The notes below the pieces were generated by a model. That model was given only the letters and a program-made list of their open reading frames with translations, did no database searches and was not told the DNA's origin. 64,000 nucleotides of DNA from Thiohalocapsa sp. (GTDB taxonomy: Bacteria > Pseudomonadota > Gammaproteobacteria > Chromatiales > Chromatiaceae), in NCBI RefSeq assembly GCF_022340605.1, contig NZ_JAJDNQ010000105.1, positions 1 through 64,000 on the forward strand, read 5' to 3'. This document shows positions 17,524 to 26,307 of this stretch, piece by piece. Numbering within the stretch: position 1 is the stretch's first letter; every line of letters starts with the position of its first letter. The position numbers and the translations under genes were made by a program.

Positions 17524-18840
17524 ATGCGCGTGTTGATGATTTCCGATGTCTATTTCCCGCGGGTCAACGGTGTCTCCACGTCCATCCAGACCTTTGGGCG
17601 GGAATTCATCGGCCTGGGCCACGATGTGACCCTGCTGGCGCCGGACTACGGGCAGGAGGAGCCCGAGCCCTTCGAGGTCATCCGGCTGCCGTCGCGGTAT
17701 TTTCCGTTCGACCCCGAGGACCGGATCATCCGCTGGGGCCGAATCCGCAAGCACCACGCGCGGCTCTCGGCCGCCGGCTTCGACCTGGTGCACATCCATA
17801 CGCCCTTCATCGCCCACTACGCGGGGCAGGCGCTGGCGCGCAGGCTCGGGGTGCCGGTGGTGGCCAGTTATCATACATTCTTCGAGCAATACCTCGATAA
17901 GTACGTGCGCTTCGTGCCCGGGTCCTGGATGCGCTTCGTGGCACGGCACTTCTCCGCGGCGCAGTGCGGCGACGTGGACGCGCTGGCGGTGCCGTCCGAG
18001 GCGATGCTGGAGGTGCTCCTCCGCTATGGCGTGCGCACGCCCGCGGAGATCGTGCCCACCGGGATCGACCTGGACAAGTTTCACCGCGGCGACGGGCCGG
18101 GCTTTCGGCGTCGCCACGGCATCGCTGACGAACGCCCATTGCTGATCTACGTCGGCCGGCTCGCGTTCGAGAAGAACTGCGACTTCCTGCTGCGCATGCT
18201 GGCGCAGGTGCGCGCCGCGGTGCCGGACGTGCTGCTGGCCATTGCGGGCGAAGGGCCGGCGCGGCGGCAACTGGAGGATCTCGCAAGGCGGTTGGACCTT
18301 GGCGACAGTGTTCGCTTCCTGGGCTATCTGGACCGCGATGGGTCGCTGGAGGGCTGCTACGCGGCCGCGGATGCCCTCGTGTTCGCCTCGCGCACCGAGA
18401 CCCAGGGACTCGTGCTGCTGGAGTCCCTTGCGCTCGGCACGCCCGTGGTGGCCACGGCGGAGATGGGCACCCGCGAGGTGCTACGCGACGGCGAGGGCTG
18501 TCTCATCGCCGCGGACGACGAGCAGGACTTCGCCGCCAAGACCGTCCGTTTGCTTACTGATGCCGATTTGCAGTCCATCCTCAGGGCTCGCGCGCGGCCG
18601 TACGCGCAGCGCTGGTCGGCACAGGTCATGGCCGAGCGCATGCTCGGACTCTATGAGCGGGTGTGCACGGAGCCGGTGGGGTCCGATCAGGCTACGGCGC
18701 AGTGCAGGCCGCAGCCGCCGCGCCTGCGGGCGGTGAAGGGTGCGGGGCATGCGGCGGCGGTGCGGAGTCTGGAACCAGACACCGGGGACGAGGAGGGGGC
18801 ATTGGAGGACGAGCCCACGCCGCGCACCGCCGCGCAATGA
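17524..18840 (+). CDS. GT4-family glycosyltransferase
   Basis: A 438-residue GT-B glycosyltransferase. The N-terminal Rossmann half starts MRVLMISDVYFPRVNGVSTS and contains HIHTPFIAHY. The C-terminal half has IYVGRLAFEKN and the donor-binding block SRTETQGLVLLESLALGTPV (E-x7-E motif), as in GT4 alpha-mannosyl or glucosyl transferases that act on lipids or polysaccharides. A 50-residue tail after the catalytic fold is low-complexity. The start at 17524 is the conserved MRVL; upstream open frame overlaps the divergent gene. Acceptor unknown. Confidence 0.85.
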   Translation: MRVLMISDVYFPRVNGVSTSIQTFGREFIGLGHDVTLLAPDYGQEEPEPFEVIRLPSRYFPFDPEDRIIRWGRIRKHHARLSAAGFDLVHIHTPFIAHYAGQALARRLGVPVVASYHTFFEQYLDKYVRFVPGSWMRFVARHFSAAQCGDVDALAVPSEAMLEVLLRYGVRTPAEIVPTGIDLDKFHRGDGPGFRRRHGIADERPLLIYVGRLAFEKNCDFLLRMLAQVRAAVPDVLLAIAGEGPARRQLEDLARRLDLGDSVRFLGYLDRDGSLEGCYAAADALVFASRTETQGLVLLESLALGTPVVATAEMGTREVLRDGEGCLIAADDEQDFAAKTVRLLTDADLQSILRARARPYAQRWSAQVMAERMLGLYERVCTEPVGSDQATAQCRPQPPRLRAVKGAGHAAAVRSLEPDTGDEEGALEDEPTPRTAAQ

Positions 18841-19014
18841 GCCGTGGTGGGTGCCGGTGCAGCGGATCTGCGCTTAGAACCGGTTCAAAAACAACGAAAA
18901 CGTCGCGTAATAGAGTCGCGGGCGGGCAGGCGGCCTCCGCCGGGCTTCCCGCCGGGCGGTGCGGCTTCGGCCGCCTTCCTCCAGCAATAGCCTCTCAGCC
19001 TCGGGGTACGGGCA

Positions 19015-19599
19015 TCAGGCGTGGCTTTGAACGCGGGGGCGCAATGCGCTGATGCCGTTCTCGCGCAGATAGCGGCCGAGGCGCTTGTCCATGTCGAGCG
19101 CATGGCCAATGAACCACTGCTTCAGTGCCTCCAGGTCCGCGAGGCGCAGCCGTTCCTCGCCGCGGGCGACAATGTCGCGCACTAACGCCGTGTATTCTGC
19201 CAGCATCAGCGCGTGCTCGCCCGCGTGCTCGGCCACGTCCGGGTAGTGCGCGGCGCGCATCAGTGACTCTTCACGCGCGAAGTGCTGCCGCGCCCGCTCG
19301 CGCAGGGCGTCCAGCCAGTAGTGCAGGGCCGACGGCGCGCCGCGGTGCCGTTCGGCCGAGATCTCGTCGATGTTGGCGGCGTCGCCGCGCTCGCCGAAGC
19401 GCAGCGCGATGTGGTTCAGGATGGCCGCCAGCACCCGGCGGTCACGATCCAGCGCGTCGATACCGACGCACCACTGCTCGCGCCAGCGGAAGAACGGTGG
19501 GGGCGGCAGTGTCGGTTGGGGGGTTGCCGCCGGCGCCGTTGCTGGGGAAGAGCCGCTCGGGGCCGCGGCGAAATCCGAAACGGTGTTGACGAATGCCAT
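19015..19599 (-). CDS. Hemerythrin-domain protein lacking one His ligand
   Basis: A 194-residue protein. Residues 36-180 form a bacteriohemerythrin-like four-helix bundle, preceded by a Pro/Ala-rich leader. Ligands seen: His106 and Glu110 (HFAREE), His125 and His129 (HAGEH), His166 and Asp171 (HALDMD). The first His of the family (IDxxH) is Arg54 here (LDRDRRV). Normal proteins bind a di-iron centre and O2; loss of one ligand would leave an altered site. Divergent from sufE, with an iron-box-like palindrome between. Confidence 0.82.
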   Translation of the reverse strand: MAFVNTVSDFAAAPSGSSPATAPAATPQPTLPPPPFFRWREQWCVGIDALDRDRRVLAAILNHIALRFGERGDAANIDEISAERHRGAPSALHYWLDALRERARQHFAREESLMRAAHYPDVAEHAGEHALMLAEYTALVRDIVARGEERLRLADLEALKQWFIGHALDMDKRLGRYLRENGISALRPRVQSHA

Positions 19600-19713
19600 G
19601 CGTCGATCTCCGGTTTGGGGCGTGCGGGGGCGGATGCCGCGGCGTGCTGGCAGGCGATCGCCGCCGGGACCGGTCCCGCCCGAGCGCCCGGAGGACGTGA
19701 CCTAGCGGAAATT

Positions 19714-19732
19714 GTAGATGAGTCTCATGGTT
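19714..19732. promoter_or_regulatory. Fur-box-like palindrome
   Basis: Perfect 11-bp palindrome ATGAGTCTCAT (19718-19728) in a locally AT-rich patch. Over 19 positions it matches the classical Fur consensus at about ten, including the ATGA...TCAT core. It lies between a hemerythrin gene and sufE, both iron-related. Regulation by Fur is inference. Confidence 0.35.
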
Positions 19733-19900
19733 TTTACCAATGCAGATTGTAATCCCAGTGGATGACAGCACGGCCGGTCGCGAGCGGTATCGAAATCCCG
19801 GTACGCTGCGCCGGGCGTCACGCGGGCAGAGATTGACACGCGGCGGCGTGCGTTGTGCAGTGGCCGCTGAATGTTGCCCATGACCCCTGGAGGGCAAGCG

Positions 19901-20317
19901 ATGAACAGCAAAGACGTCCTCGATGCCTTCGAGCTCCTGGACACCTGGGAGGCTCGCTACGAGTTCATCGGCGACCTGAGCCGCGAGCTCCTGCCGGTGG
20001 CCGAGAGCGAGAAGACGGAGACGAGCCTGGTGAAGGGCTGCAATACCAGGACCTGGCTCACCGGCAGCCTGACCGACGCTGACCCGCCGGTGATCGAGTA
20101 CCGCGCCGACGCCGAGACGCCGCTGGTGCGGGGCCTGGTGGCGCTGCTCCTGGTGCCCTTCCAGCGCAAGACGCCGGATGACGTGCTGGACACCGACCCG
20201 CGCGAATACATTGCCAAGACCGGCCTCGCCGAGCACCTGAGCCCGAGCCGCCGTATCGGCATGGAGCATTTCATCGAGCGCGTGTTCCAGATCGCCCGCG
20301 GGCTGCGCGGGCGCTGA
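19901..20317 (+). CDS. sufE: Cysteine desulfuration protein SufE
   Basis: A 138-residue SufE. The catalytic Cys47 sits in LVKGCNTRTWL, the loop that accepts persulfide sulfur from the cysteine desulfurase SufS for Fe-S assembly; the rest follows the family (GLVALLLVPFQRKTPDDVL, GLAEHLSPSRRIGM). Length is normal. RBS GGAGGGC lies 5 bp before ATG 19901, which decides the start. It stands alone: no sufBCDS genes are nearby. Confidence 0.9.
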   Translation: MNSKDVLDAFELLDTWEARYEFIGDLSRELLPVAESEKTETSLVKGCNTRTWLTGSLTDADPPVIEYRADAETPLVRGLVALLLVPFQRKTPDDVLDTDPREYIAKTGLAEHLSPSRRIGMEHFIERVFQIARGLRGR

Positions 20318-20331
20318 GGGCGGCTGCCCTT

Positions 20332-20442
20332 CTGGGGGCACCGTCCCCGGCGCGTCGTGCGTGTGCGCGGCTGATCGCGGCGAAGACACCGCTCCCACGA
20401 AGCGGGCGGCTGTAGCGTGGGAGCGCCGTCCCCGGCGCGATG
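20332..20442. repeat. Family B dispersed repeat (copy 1)
   Basis: GATCGCGGCGAAGACACCGC-TCCCAC is followed by GTGGGAGCGCCGTCC-CCGGCGCGAT. This forms head-to-head palindromic units between sufE and the DUF3299 gene. Confidence 0.8.
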
Positions 20443-20466
20443 GGCGTGCCGTCAGGCGGCAGGTGC

Positions 20467-21105
20467 TCAGCCGTCCTGTGGGTCGTGGCTCACGCTGACG
20501 GCGTCGATGCGGTAGCCGGCGTCGCCGCGGTCGTTGCGGAAGCGCGCTACGTGCATGGTGCCCTTGACCCAGACGGTGTCGAACAACTCGCCGTGGTAGG
20601 GGCGCCCTGCGCGGGTGACCACATGGACGGTCTGGTTGGCTGGTGGCGGCGGCACGTGGATGCAGGCACCGAAGTAGGGCACCAGGAGGAATTCGCGCAG
20701 CTCGGTGGCGTCCGCCGTCAGCGGGATCACGAGGCCCGACAACCGCACGCTGCGTCCGTCCAGCGCCTTCACCACGGGCGCCTTGGCCCACTGCTCGCGC
20801 AGTTCGCTGAACAGCGTGTCGGCGCGCGGGTCGTCGTCGCTGATGTCGTCGACGTCGGCCCCTTCGAAGGGCTTGCTCGGGTGCCAGCCGGCCGGTATGA
20901 GGTCGTCCCACGCCAGCTTGGTGCCGAGGTCCTGCGCCGCCGCGAGCGCCTCGGGCGTCGGCTCGCCGGGACCGCCGCGGGGCGCGGCACCGGATCGGTC
21001 GGTATCTCCGTTGTCACCGCCGCAGCCGCCAAGCAGCAGCGACGGGAGCAGTGCGACCGCCAGCGGCAGATGACGGCGGGTGCGGGGGAAGGGCAGGATG
21101 GCCAC
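20467..21105 (-). CDS. DUF3299 lipoprotein
   Basis: A 212-residue predicted lipoprotein (lipobox LLGGC, Cys28) with a DUF3299 domain: LSGLVIPL, FLLVPYFGACIHVPPPPANQ, and WVKGTMHVARF. Related proteins bind metal or act in periplasmic metal handling; function is not established. It starts with GTG at 21105, which gives a proper signal peptide; an in-frame ATG 38 codons upstream would overlap the UbiI-like gene and add a non-secretory leader. It lies 28 bp downstream of that gene, same direction. Confidence 0.78.
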   Translation of the reverse strand: MAILPFPRTRRHLPLAVALLPSLLLGGCGGDNGDTDRSGAAPRGGPGEPTPEALAAAQDLGTKLAWDDLIPAGWHPSKPFEGADVDDISDDDPRADTLFSELREQWAKAPVVKALDGRSVRLSGLVIPLTADATELREFLLVPYFGACIHVPPPPANQTVHVVTRAGRPYHGELFDTVWVKGTMHVARFRNDRGDAGYRIDAVSVSHDPQDG

Positions 21106-21133
21106 GTGCGCGTCTCGGCCGGTGTGCTGGTGC

Positions 21134-22375
21134 TCAGGGAGCGGTGTCCGCGGTCGGGTCGGCGCGGACCAGGGGCGGCAGCTCGTCACCCAGCCCCAGC
21201 GCCTCGCGCATGAAGGCACGCTTCAGCGGGCTGATGTGGTCCGCCGCCAACAGCCCCAGGTTACGCGCCGCCACCAGCGGTGGGATGCGGTTGCCGAAGG
21301 TGCGCTTGAAGGCGTCCATGGCGCCGAGCATGAGCAGGTTGTCGCCGCGGCGGGCGCGCTCGTAGCGGCGCAGGGTCGCGACGCCGCCGATGTCCCGGTG
21401 ATGCAGGCGGGCGTGTTCCAGCGCGTCGTCGAGCGCGGCCACGTCCAGAAAGCCCAGGTTCACGCCCTGGCCCGCCAGCGGGTGGATGGCGTGGGCGGCA
21501 TCGCCCACCAGGGCGGCGCGGGGGCGCACGTAGCTCTTGGCGTACTGGAGCCGCAGCGGGAAGGCGGCGCGTGGGCCCACGGACAGGATCGGCCCGAGCC
21601 GCTCCTGGTAGGCGCGCTCCAGCTCGTCGATGAAGGCCGCGTCGTCGAGCGCCAGCAGTTCCTCGGCGCGGCCCTCGTCGGCAGACCAGACGATGGAGCA
21701 GCGCCCGTCCGCCAGTGGCAGGAAGGCCAGCGGCCCGGTCGGCAGGAAGCGCTGCCAGGCGGTCTCCCGGTGCCAATGGGCGGGCTCCACGTTGCAGACG
21801 ATGGCGCGCTGATCGTAGCCCCAGCCGCCGGTGGCGATGCCGAGCACGGTGCGCACCAGGGAGTCGCGGCCGTCGGCGCCCACCACCAGGCGGGCATCCA
21901 GCTCCGTCCCATCGGCGAGCACCACGCGTGCGCCGGACTCGTTGATGCTCAGCACCTCCACCTGCGCCGGGCACAGCAGCGTCACGTCGTCGGCCGCCTC
22001 CAGCAGCTCCCACAGCGCGAGCCGGGTGACCCGGTTCTCGACGATGTGGCCGAGGTCCGGCTCGCCGAGCTCGGCACTGTCGAAGTGGATGGACGCGCCG
22101 CCGACGGCGTCCCAGACATGCATCTCGCGGTAGACGCTCACGCCCAGCTCCAGCATGCGCGGCCAGGCACCGAGGCGCTCCAGCATGCGCTGGCTCGCGC
22201 GGCTCAGCGCGGACACCCGCAGGTCCACCTCGCCGGTGGGCCAGTCACGCTGCGGTGGTGCGCTGTCCAGCACGGCGATGCGCCAGCCCCGGCCCCCGCA
22301 GGCGCAGGCGAGCGCGGCGCCCACCATGCCGCCGCCGAGGATGACCAGGTCGAAATTTTGGGGCTCTTGGGACAT
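21134..22375 (-). CDS. ubiI: UbiH/UbiF/VisC-family ubiquinone hydroxylase (UbiI-like)
   Basis: A 413-residue class A flavin monooxygenase. FAD-binding GGGMVG (14-19), the second FAD/NADPH motif VVGADGRDSLVR, and GDAAHAIHPLAGQGVNLGF. These enzymes hydroxylate the ubiquinone ring. Its position after ubiH and pepP matches the enterobacterial ygfB-pepP-ubiH-ubiI order, hence the name; which carbon it hydroxylates cannot be told from sequence. Start at MSQEPQN (22375). Confidence 0.87.
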   Translation of the reverse strand: MSQEPQNFDLVILGGGMVGAALACACGGRGWRIAVLDSAPPQRDWPTGEVDLRVSALSRASQRMLERLGAWPRMLELGVSVYREMHVWDAVGGASIHFDSAELGEPDLGHIVENRVTRLALWELLEAADDVTLLCPAQVEVLSINESGARVVLADGTELDARLVVGADGRDSLVRTVLGIATGGWGYDQRAIVCNVEPAHWHRETAWQRFLPTGPLAFLPLADGRCSIVWSADEGRAEELLALDDAAFIDELERAYQERLGPILSVGPRAAFPLRLQYAKSYVRPRAALVGDAAHAIHPLAGQGVNLGFLDVAALDDALEHARLHHRDIGGVATLRRYERARRGDNLLMLGAMDAFKRTFGNRIPPLVAARNLGLLAADHISPLKRAFMREALGLGDELPPLVRADPTADTAP

Positions 22376-22413
22376 GTTTCTTATTGAGGCGAAATCGGTT
22401 GTCAAAGCTTTTG

Positions 22414-22478
22414 GAGCCGAGGACCGAGGGCCGAGGACCAGGAACCTGGCGCGGCTGCTCGGCCCTCGGCCCTTCCCC
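22414..22478. repeat. GAGGACCGAGGGCC minisatellite (family D)
   Basis: Degenerate tandem units of GGACCGA/GGGCCGA type followed by the complementary CTCGGCCCTCGGCCCTT. It separates the two flavin hydroxylase genes. Confidence 0.75.
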
Positions 22479-22484
22479 ATCGCC

Positions 22485-23729
22485 CTACCGCGCAGCGGCA
22501 GCCAATCCCCGCGCCAGCCGCGGCAGGCGTCCGTGCAGCCCCATGAAGCGCCGCGCCAGCGCGTGCCGGGCGGTGGGGCAGACGTCCAGGGCCAGCATGC
22601 CGAGGTCGCGCGCGGCGCGCAGCGGCGGGAACGGATTGACGAAGACCCGGGCCAGGGTGTCGGTCGCCAGCGCGACGCTGCGCTGGTCGCCCTGGCGGCG
22701 CTGGCGATAGCCGTTCAGTACGGCGGGACCGCCCGGGTCGCGGCCGGTGACATGGGCGTCCACCAGCAGGTCGGCGAGCTCGGCGACGTCGCGCAGACCG
22801 AGATTGAAGCCCTGACCCGCAACGGGGTGCAGGGTATGGGCGGCGTTGCCCACCAGCGCGACCCGCGGCCGCGTGATCTGCTTGGCCAGCGTCAGGCGCA
22901 GCGGGTAGGCGATGCGCCGGGCGGGCCGCTCGAGCCGCCCGAGGCGAGCGCCGAAGCGCCGCCCGAGCTCGGCCAGGAAGGCATCGTCGTCGAGCGTCAG
23001 GATGGCGGGCACGTCGCGCTCGTGGGCGGTCCAGACCACCGACCAGCGTCCCTCGGTCATGGGCAGCATGGCGAGTGGGCCGGAGTCGGTGAAGCGCTCG
23101 TAGGCGACGCCCGGCCGCGGCTGCGCGGGCGTGACGGTGGAGATAATGGCGGCGTAGCCGTAGGGGCGGTCGTGCACGCCGAGCTTAAGGCGCTTGCGCA
23201 CTCCCGAGTCGCCGCCGTCCGCGGCCACCACCAGGCGCGTGCGCAGCAGCCGCGACACGCCGTCGACGGCCACTTCAAGGTCGGCGTGATGCGGCTCGAC
23301 GTGCAGTCCGGCGAGGCGCGCCGGGCGCAGTAGCTCCACGCCATCGGCGCCTTGCAGGCAGCCCTCGATGGCCATGCCGATGGCCCGCGCCGGGGTCACG
23401 TAGCCGAGCGCCTCGACGCCCTCGTCGGCGGCGTCCAGGTGCGCGAAGCCGCAGTGCCCGCGGTCGGACACGTGCACCTGGCGGATGGGCTCGCTGGCGC
23501 CGGCCATGGCCGGCCAGATGCCGATGCCGTCGAAGATTCGCCGGCTGCCGAGCGACAGCGCGATGACGCGCTCGTCGTACTGCGCCGGCGGCGGGGCGGC
23601 GCCGGGCGTGGGATGCGCCGGGGTGGCGGCCTCTACCACGGCGATGCGCAGTCCGCTGCCGCGCAGCGCACAGGCGAGGCTGCCGCCGACGAGACCGCCG
23701 CCGATGATGACGAGATCATAGTCCTGCAT
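22485..23729 (-). CDS. ubiH: Ubiquinone biosynthesis hydroxylase UbiH
   Basis: A 414-residue FAD monooxygenase. IIGGGLVGGSL at the N-terminus, VVAADGGDSGVRK, and the C-terminal GNAAHTLHPVAGQGFNLGL block define the UbiH/UbiF family. In the ubiquinone pathway UbiH hydroxylates C6. Next to pepP (upstream) and the second hydroxylase (downstream), as in enterobacteria. The start is Met at 23729 (MQDYDLVIIGGG), just before the Rossmann motif; the upstream open frame is not conserved. Confidence 0.87.
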   Translation of the reverse strand: MQDYDLVIIGGGLVGGSLACALRGSGLRIAVVEAATPAHPTPGAAPPPAQYDERVIALSLGSRRIFDGIGIWPAMAGASEPIRQVHVSDRGHCGFAHLDAADEGVEALGYVTPARAIGMAIEGCLQGADGVELLRPARLAGLHVEPHHADLEVAVDGVSRLLRTRLVVAADGGDSGVRKRLKLGVHDRPYGYAAIISTVTPAQPRPGVAYERFTDSGPLAMLPMTEGRWSVVWTAHERDVPAILTLDDDAFLAELGRRFGARLGRLERPARRIAYPLRLTLAKQITRPRVALVGNAAHTLHPVAGQGFNLGLRDVAELADLLVDAHVTGRDPGGPAVLNGYRQRRQGDQRSVALATDTLARVFVNPFPPLRAARDLGMLALDVCPTARHALARRFMGLHGRLPRLARGLAAAAR

Positions 23730-23900
23730 GGGCTTACTGCTCCGGCCTGGGGCGATAAGGGTGCAACGGCCGGGTGGGCCGATGGTGGGGCCGAACATGG
23801 GGCCGAATGGCACAATTGTGACCCGCACGGTCCGGACGTGCGGCCGCGGGCGGCGGCCGCCGCGTCGCAGGCGGCGCGGCACGGACGGCGCGGCCCGTGC

Positions 23901-25250
23901 TCATCGTGGCGCCTGGCCCCGGGCCATCAGCTGCTCGATGGCGTCGACCTCCTTGGGCGCGTCGCGCGAGAGCACCTCGTGGCCGTCCTCGGTCACCAGT
24001 ACGTCGTCCTCGATGCGGATGCCGATGCCACGGTACTCGGCCGGCACCGCGGCGTCCGGTGCGACATAGAGCCCCGGCTCCACGGTGAGGGTCATGCCGG
24101 GCTCCAGCATGCGCCATTTGCCGTCGCACTTGTACCTGCCGACATCGTGCACATCCATGCCGAGCCAGTGTCCGGTGCGGTGCATGTAGAAGGGCTTGTA
24201 CTGCTCGTCCTTGATGAGCTGCGCCACGTCCTCGGCCTTGCCGTCGATGAAGCCCAGCTCCACCAGCCCGCTGGTCAGCACCTTCAGCGCCGCGTTGTGC
24301 GGGGCGTCCCAGCGCTTGCCGGGCTTGACGGCGTCGATGGCGGCGAGCTGGGCCTGCAGCACCAGCTCGTAGAGCGTGCGCTGGGGCGTGCTGAAGCGGC
24401 CGTTGACCGGGAAGGTGCGGGTGATGTCGGAGGCGTAGCCATCCAGCTCGCAGCCGGCGTCCACCAGCACCAGGTCGCCGTCGGCCAGCTCGGCGGCGTT
24501 GTCCACGTAGTGCAGCACGCAGGCGTTGGCGCCGCCGCCGACGATGGGTGGATAGGCCTGGAAGCGCGCGCCTTGCTCGGCGCAGGCGCTGAGGAAGACC
24601 GCCTCCAGCGCCTGCTCGATCATGCCCGGCTTGCAGGTCTGCATCAGCCGGCAGTGCGCGCCCGCCGAGATGCGCGCGGCGCGGCGCATGGTGGCGAGCT
24701 CGCTCGGGCGCTTGATGAGCCTCTGCTCGTGCAGCACGCCGTCGGATGTGACCAGCTCCGTGGGTGCGCTGACGCCCTTGCGGGCCTTGGCGCGCACGGC
24801 CCGCAGCCAGCGCATGACGCGGAGGTCGAAGTCGTCATCCACGCCGAGTGGGTAGTGGATGCGCTTGCGGTCCGCCAGCAGCTCGGGCAGCTTCTCGTCC
24901 AGCTCCGCCAGCGGGTGTGCCGCGTCGGCGCCGAACTGCTCCACCGCCCCCTCGGTGCCGTACCTGTAGCCGTCCCAGACCTCACGCTCCGGGTCTCGCG
25001 GGCGGCAGAAGAGCACGAACTCGCCGTCCTTGTGCTTGGGCGCCAGCACGGCCACCGCGTCCGGCTCCGGAAAGCCGGTGAGCCAAGTGAAGTCGCTGTC
25101 CTGGCGGAAGGGAAAGTGCACGTCGCGGTTGCGGGTGACCTCCCGCGCGGCGGGCACGATGAGCACGGCGTCCGCGCCGATGGCGCGGGCCACCTCGCGG
25201 CGGCGGTGCTTGAGCTCCTTGGCGGTCTTGGCTGGCATTGGGGCGTGCAT
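23901..25250 (-). CDS. pepP: Xaa-Pro aminopeptidase PepP
   Basis: A 449-residue aminopeptidase P. The N-terminal 'creatinase' domain is followed by the pita-bread domain with the five Mn ligands: two Asp in VDAGCELDGYASDITRTF, His in TGHWLGMDVHDVG, Glu in VEPGLYV and Glu in IRIEDD. It removes N-terminal residues that precede proline. Two Mets (25250, 25238) are equally placed; neither has a good RBS and the longer was taken. Between ygfB and ubiH, as in E. coli. Confidence 0.92.
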   Translation of the reverse strand: MHAPMPAKTAKELKHRRREVARAIGADAVLIVPAAREVTRNRDVHFPFRQDSDFTWLTGFPEPDAVAVLAPKHKDGEFVLFCRPRDPEREVWDGYRYGTEGAVEQFGADAAHPLAELDEKLPELLADRKRIHYPLGVDDDFDLRVMRWLRAVRAKARKGVSAPTELVTSDGVLHEQRLIKRPSELATMRRAARISAGAHCRLMQTCKPGMIEQALEAVFLSACAEQGARFQAYPPIVGGGANACVLHYVDNAAELADGDLVLVDAGCELDGYASDITRTFPVNGRFSTPQRTLYELVLQAQLAAIDAVKPGKRWDAPHNAALKVLTSGLVELGFIDGKAEDVAQLIKDEQYKPFYMHRTGHWLGMDVHDVGRYKCDGKWRMLEPGMTLTVEPGLYVAPDAAVPAEYRGIGIRIEDDVLVTEDGHEVLSRDAPKEVDAIEQLMARGQAPR

Positions 25251-25288
25251 CGGGATTGGTGGCTGAGGACTGTATTCGGGCGTGGGTC

Positions 25289-25858
25289 TCAGGGGCGCTT
25301 GGCGGGCGTGTCTTGTTCGCGTAGCAGCAACGCCGCGACGCGCAGGAATTCCAGCACCTCGGCGAGCGCCGCCTCGTTCTCGGCGCTGTCGTCGAGGTCG
25401 TCCAGGTCCATGCGGGTGATTTCCATCAGGTCGTCCAGCACCTCGCGCGTCTCCGGCGCGAGCCTGGCGGCGTCCAGGTTGGCGATGCCGAGGCCGTAGA
25501 GCAGCCCGCGGGTCCAGCCGTGCACCGCGGCGGCGCGCTCGCGCAGCGGGCGGTCCTCGTTCGGCAGCAGCGGGTGAAATGCCTGCTCTGCATCGGCTAG
25601 CGCCGCATCGGTGGCCTTGGCCAGCGCATTCAGCGCGTCGTCGAGCGCCGCGGTCTCCGCGTCGGTGTGCGCCGCGGCATCGCCGGGCGTCAGCTCCCCG
25701 AGCCAGCGTGCGCGTGGGGCATCGGTGCCGCTGGCCAGCAGGCCGCAGTAAATGCCATGGGCCTCCGCGGCGGAGCAGGACAGTGCACAGGGGGCCAGCA
25801 GCCGCTCCAGCTCGTCGTGGTCGGGCGCGGGCGTGTTGGGACTTCGGGGCGTGGTCAT
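25289..25858 (-). CDS. ygfB: YgfB/UPF0149-family protein
   Basis: A 189-residue acidic helical protein of the UPF0149/YecA-like family (SAAEAHGIYCGLLASG near the N-terminus; AAAVHGWTRGLLYGLGIANL; acidic DLDDLDDSAENEAALAEVLEF). The family function is poorly defined; in enterobacteria ygfB heads the ygfB-pepP-ubiH-ubiI operon, as here. It is 38 bp upstream of pepP and divergent from the zapA cluster, 239 bp away. Confidence 0.85.
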   Translation of the reverse strand: MTTPRSPNTPAPDHDELERLLAPCALSCSAAEAHGIYCGLLASGTDAPRARWLGELTPGDAAAHTDAETAALDDALNALAKATDAALADAEQAFHPLLPNEDRPLRERAAAVHGWTRGLLYGLGIANLDAARLAPETREVLDDLMEITRMDLDDLDDSAENEAALAEVLEFLRVAALLLREQDTPAKRP

Positions 25859-26026
25859 CGAATGGCAGTATCCAGGCTTGTACCGACAGTAGGTTAGGGC
25901 GTTCCCTGGCTTGAAGGCCGAGCATTGTGTGCGGACAGCCCGCTCAGACCATATTATGGGGCGTCGAGGGGACCGACGGCGAATCCGCGGGGCTCGGGCG
26001 GCGTATCGGGCAATCAACGCTGTCAA

Positions 26027-26055
26027 TTGACCCGCTGCCGACCCCCTCTTATAGT
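26027..26055 (+). promoter_or_regulatory. Sigma-70 promoter for the zapA cluster
   Basis: TTGACC (26027-26032) and TATAGT (26050-26055), each 5/6 to consensus, with the ideal 17-bp spacer, about 43 bp upstream of the first start codon. Confidence 0.75.
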
Positions 26056-26097
26056 GCGGGCGCAGAACTGGCACGGCCGCGCACGCTGGAAGCCGCT

Positions 26098-26307
26098 ATG
26101 GGTGAATTCGATCTCGATCGGTTGGAACGACAAGTGGACCGCTTGCTCCGCCAGCTCGAGCGGCTGCGGGACGAGAACGCGTCCCTGCGCGCGAGCCAGG
26201 AGCATCTCGTGGCCGAGCGTGCGGACCTGATCGAAAAGACCGAGCTGGCCCGCAGCAAGGTCGAGGCAATGGTGGCGCGGCTGAAGGCGATGGAGGAACA
26301 ACTGTGA
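26098..26307 (+). CDS. Small coiled-coil protein upstream of ZapA (TIGR02449 type)
   Basis: A 69-residue, wholly helical coiled-coil protein (LERQVDRLLRQLERLRDENA... SKVEAMVARLKAMEEQL) with a leucine heptad throughout. Its place immediately before zapA and its size fit the TIGR02449 family found there in gammaproteobacteria; a ZapB-like role in division is possible but unproven. Its stop overlaps the zapA start (GTGA), indicating translational coupling. Confidence 0.8.
   Translation: MGEFDLDRLERQVDRLLRQLERLRDENASLRASQEHLVAERADLIEKTELARSKVEAMVARLKAMEEQL

Noticed and set aside
14806-18270. A 1100-codon upward extension of the L,D-transpeptidase frame
   Set aside because: It is antisense to the EF-G-like and glycosyltransferase genes and has no family resemblance; long stop-free antisense frames are expected at this GC content.
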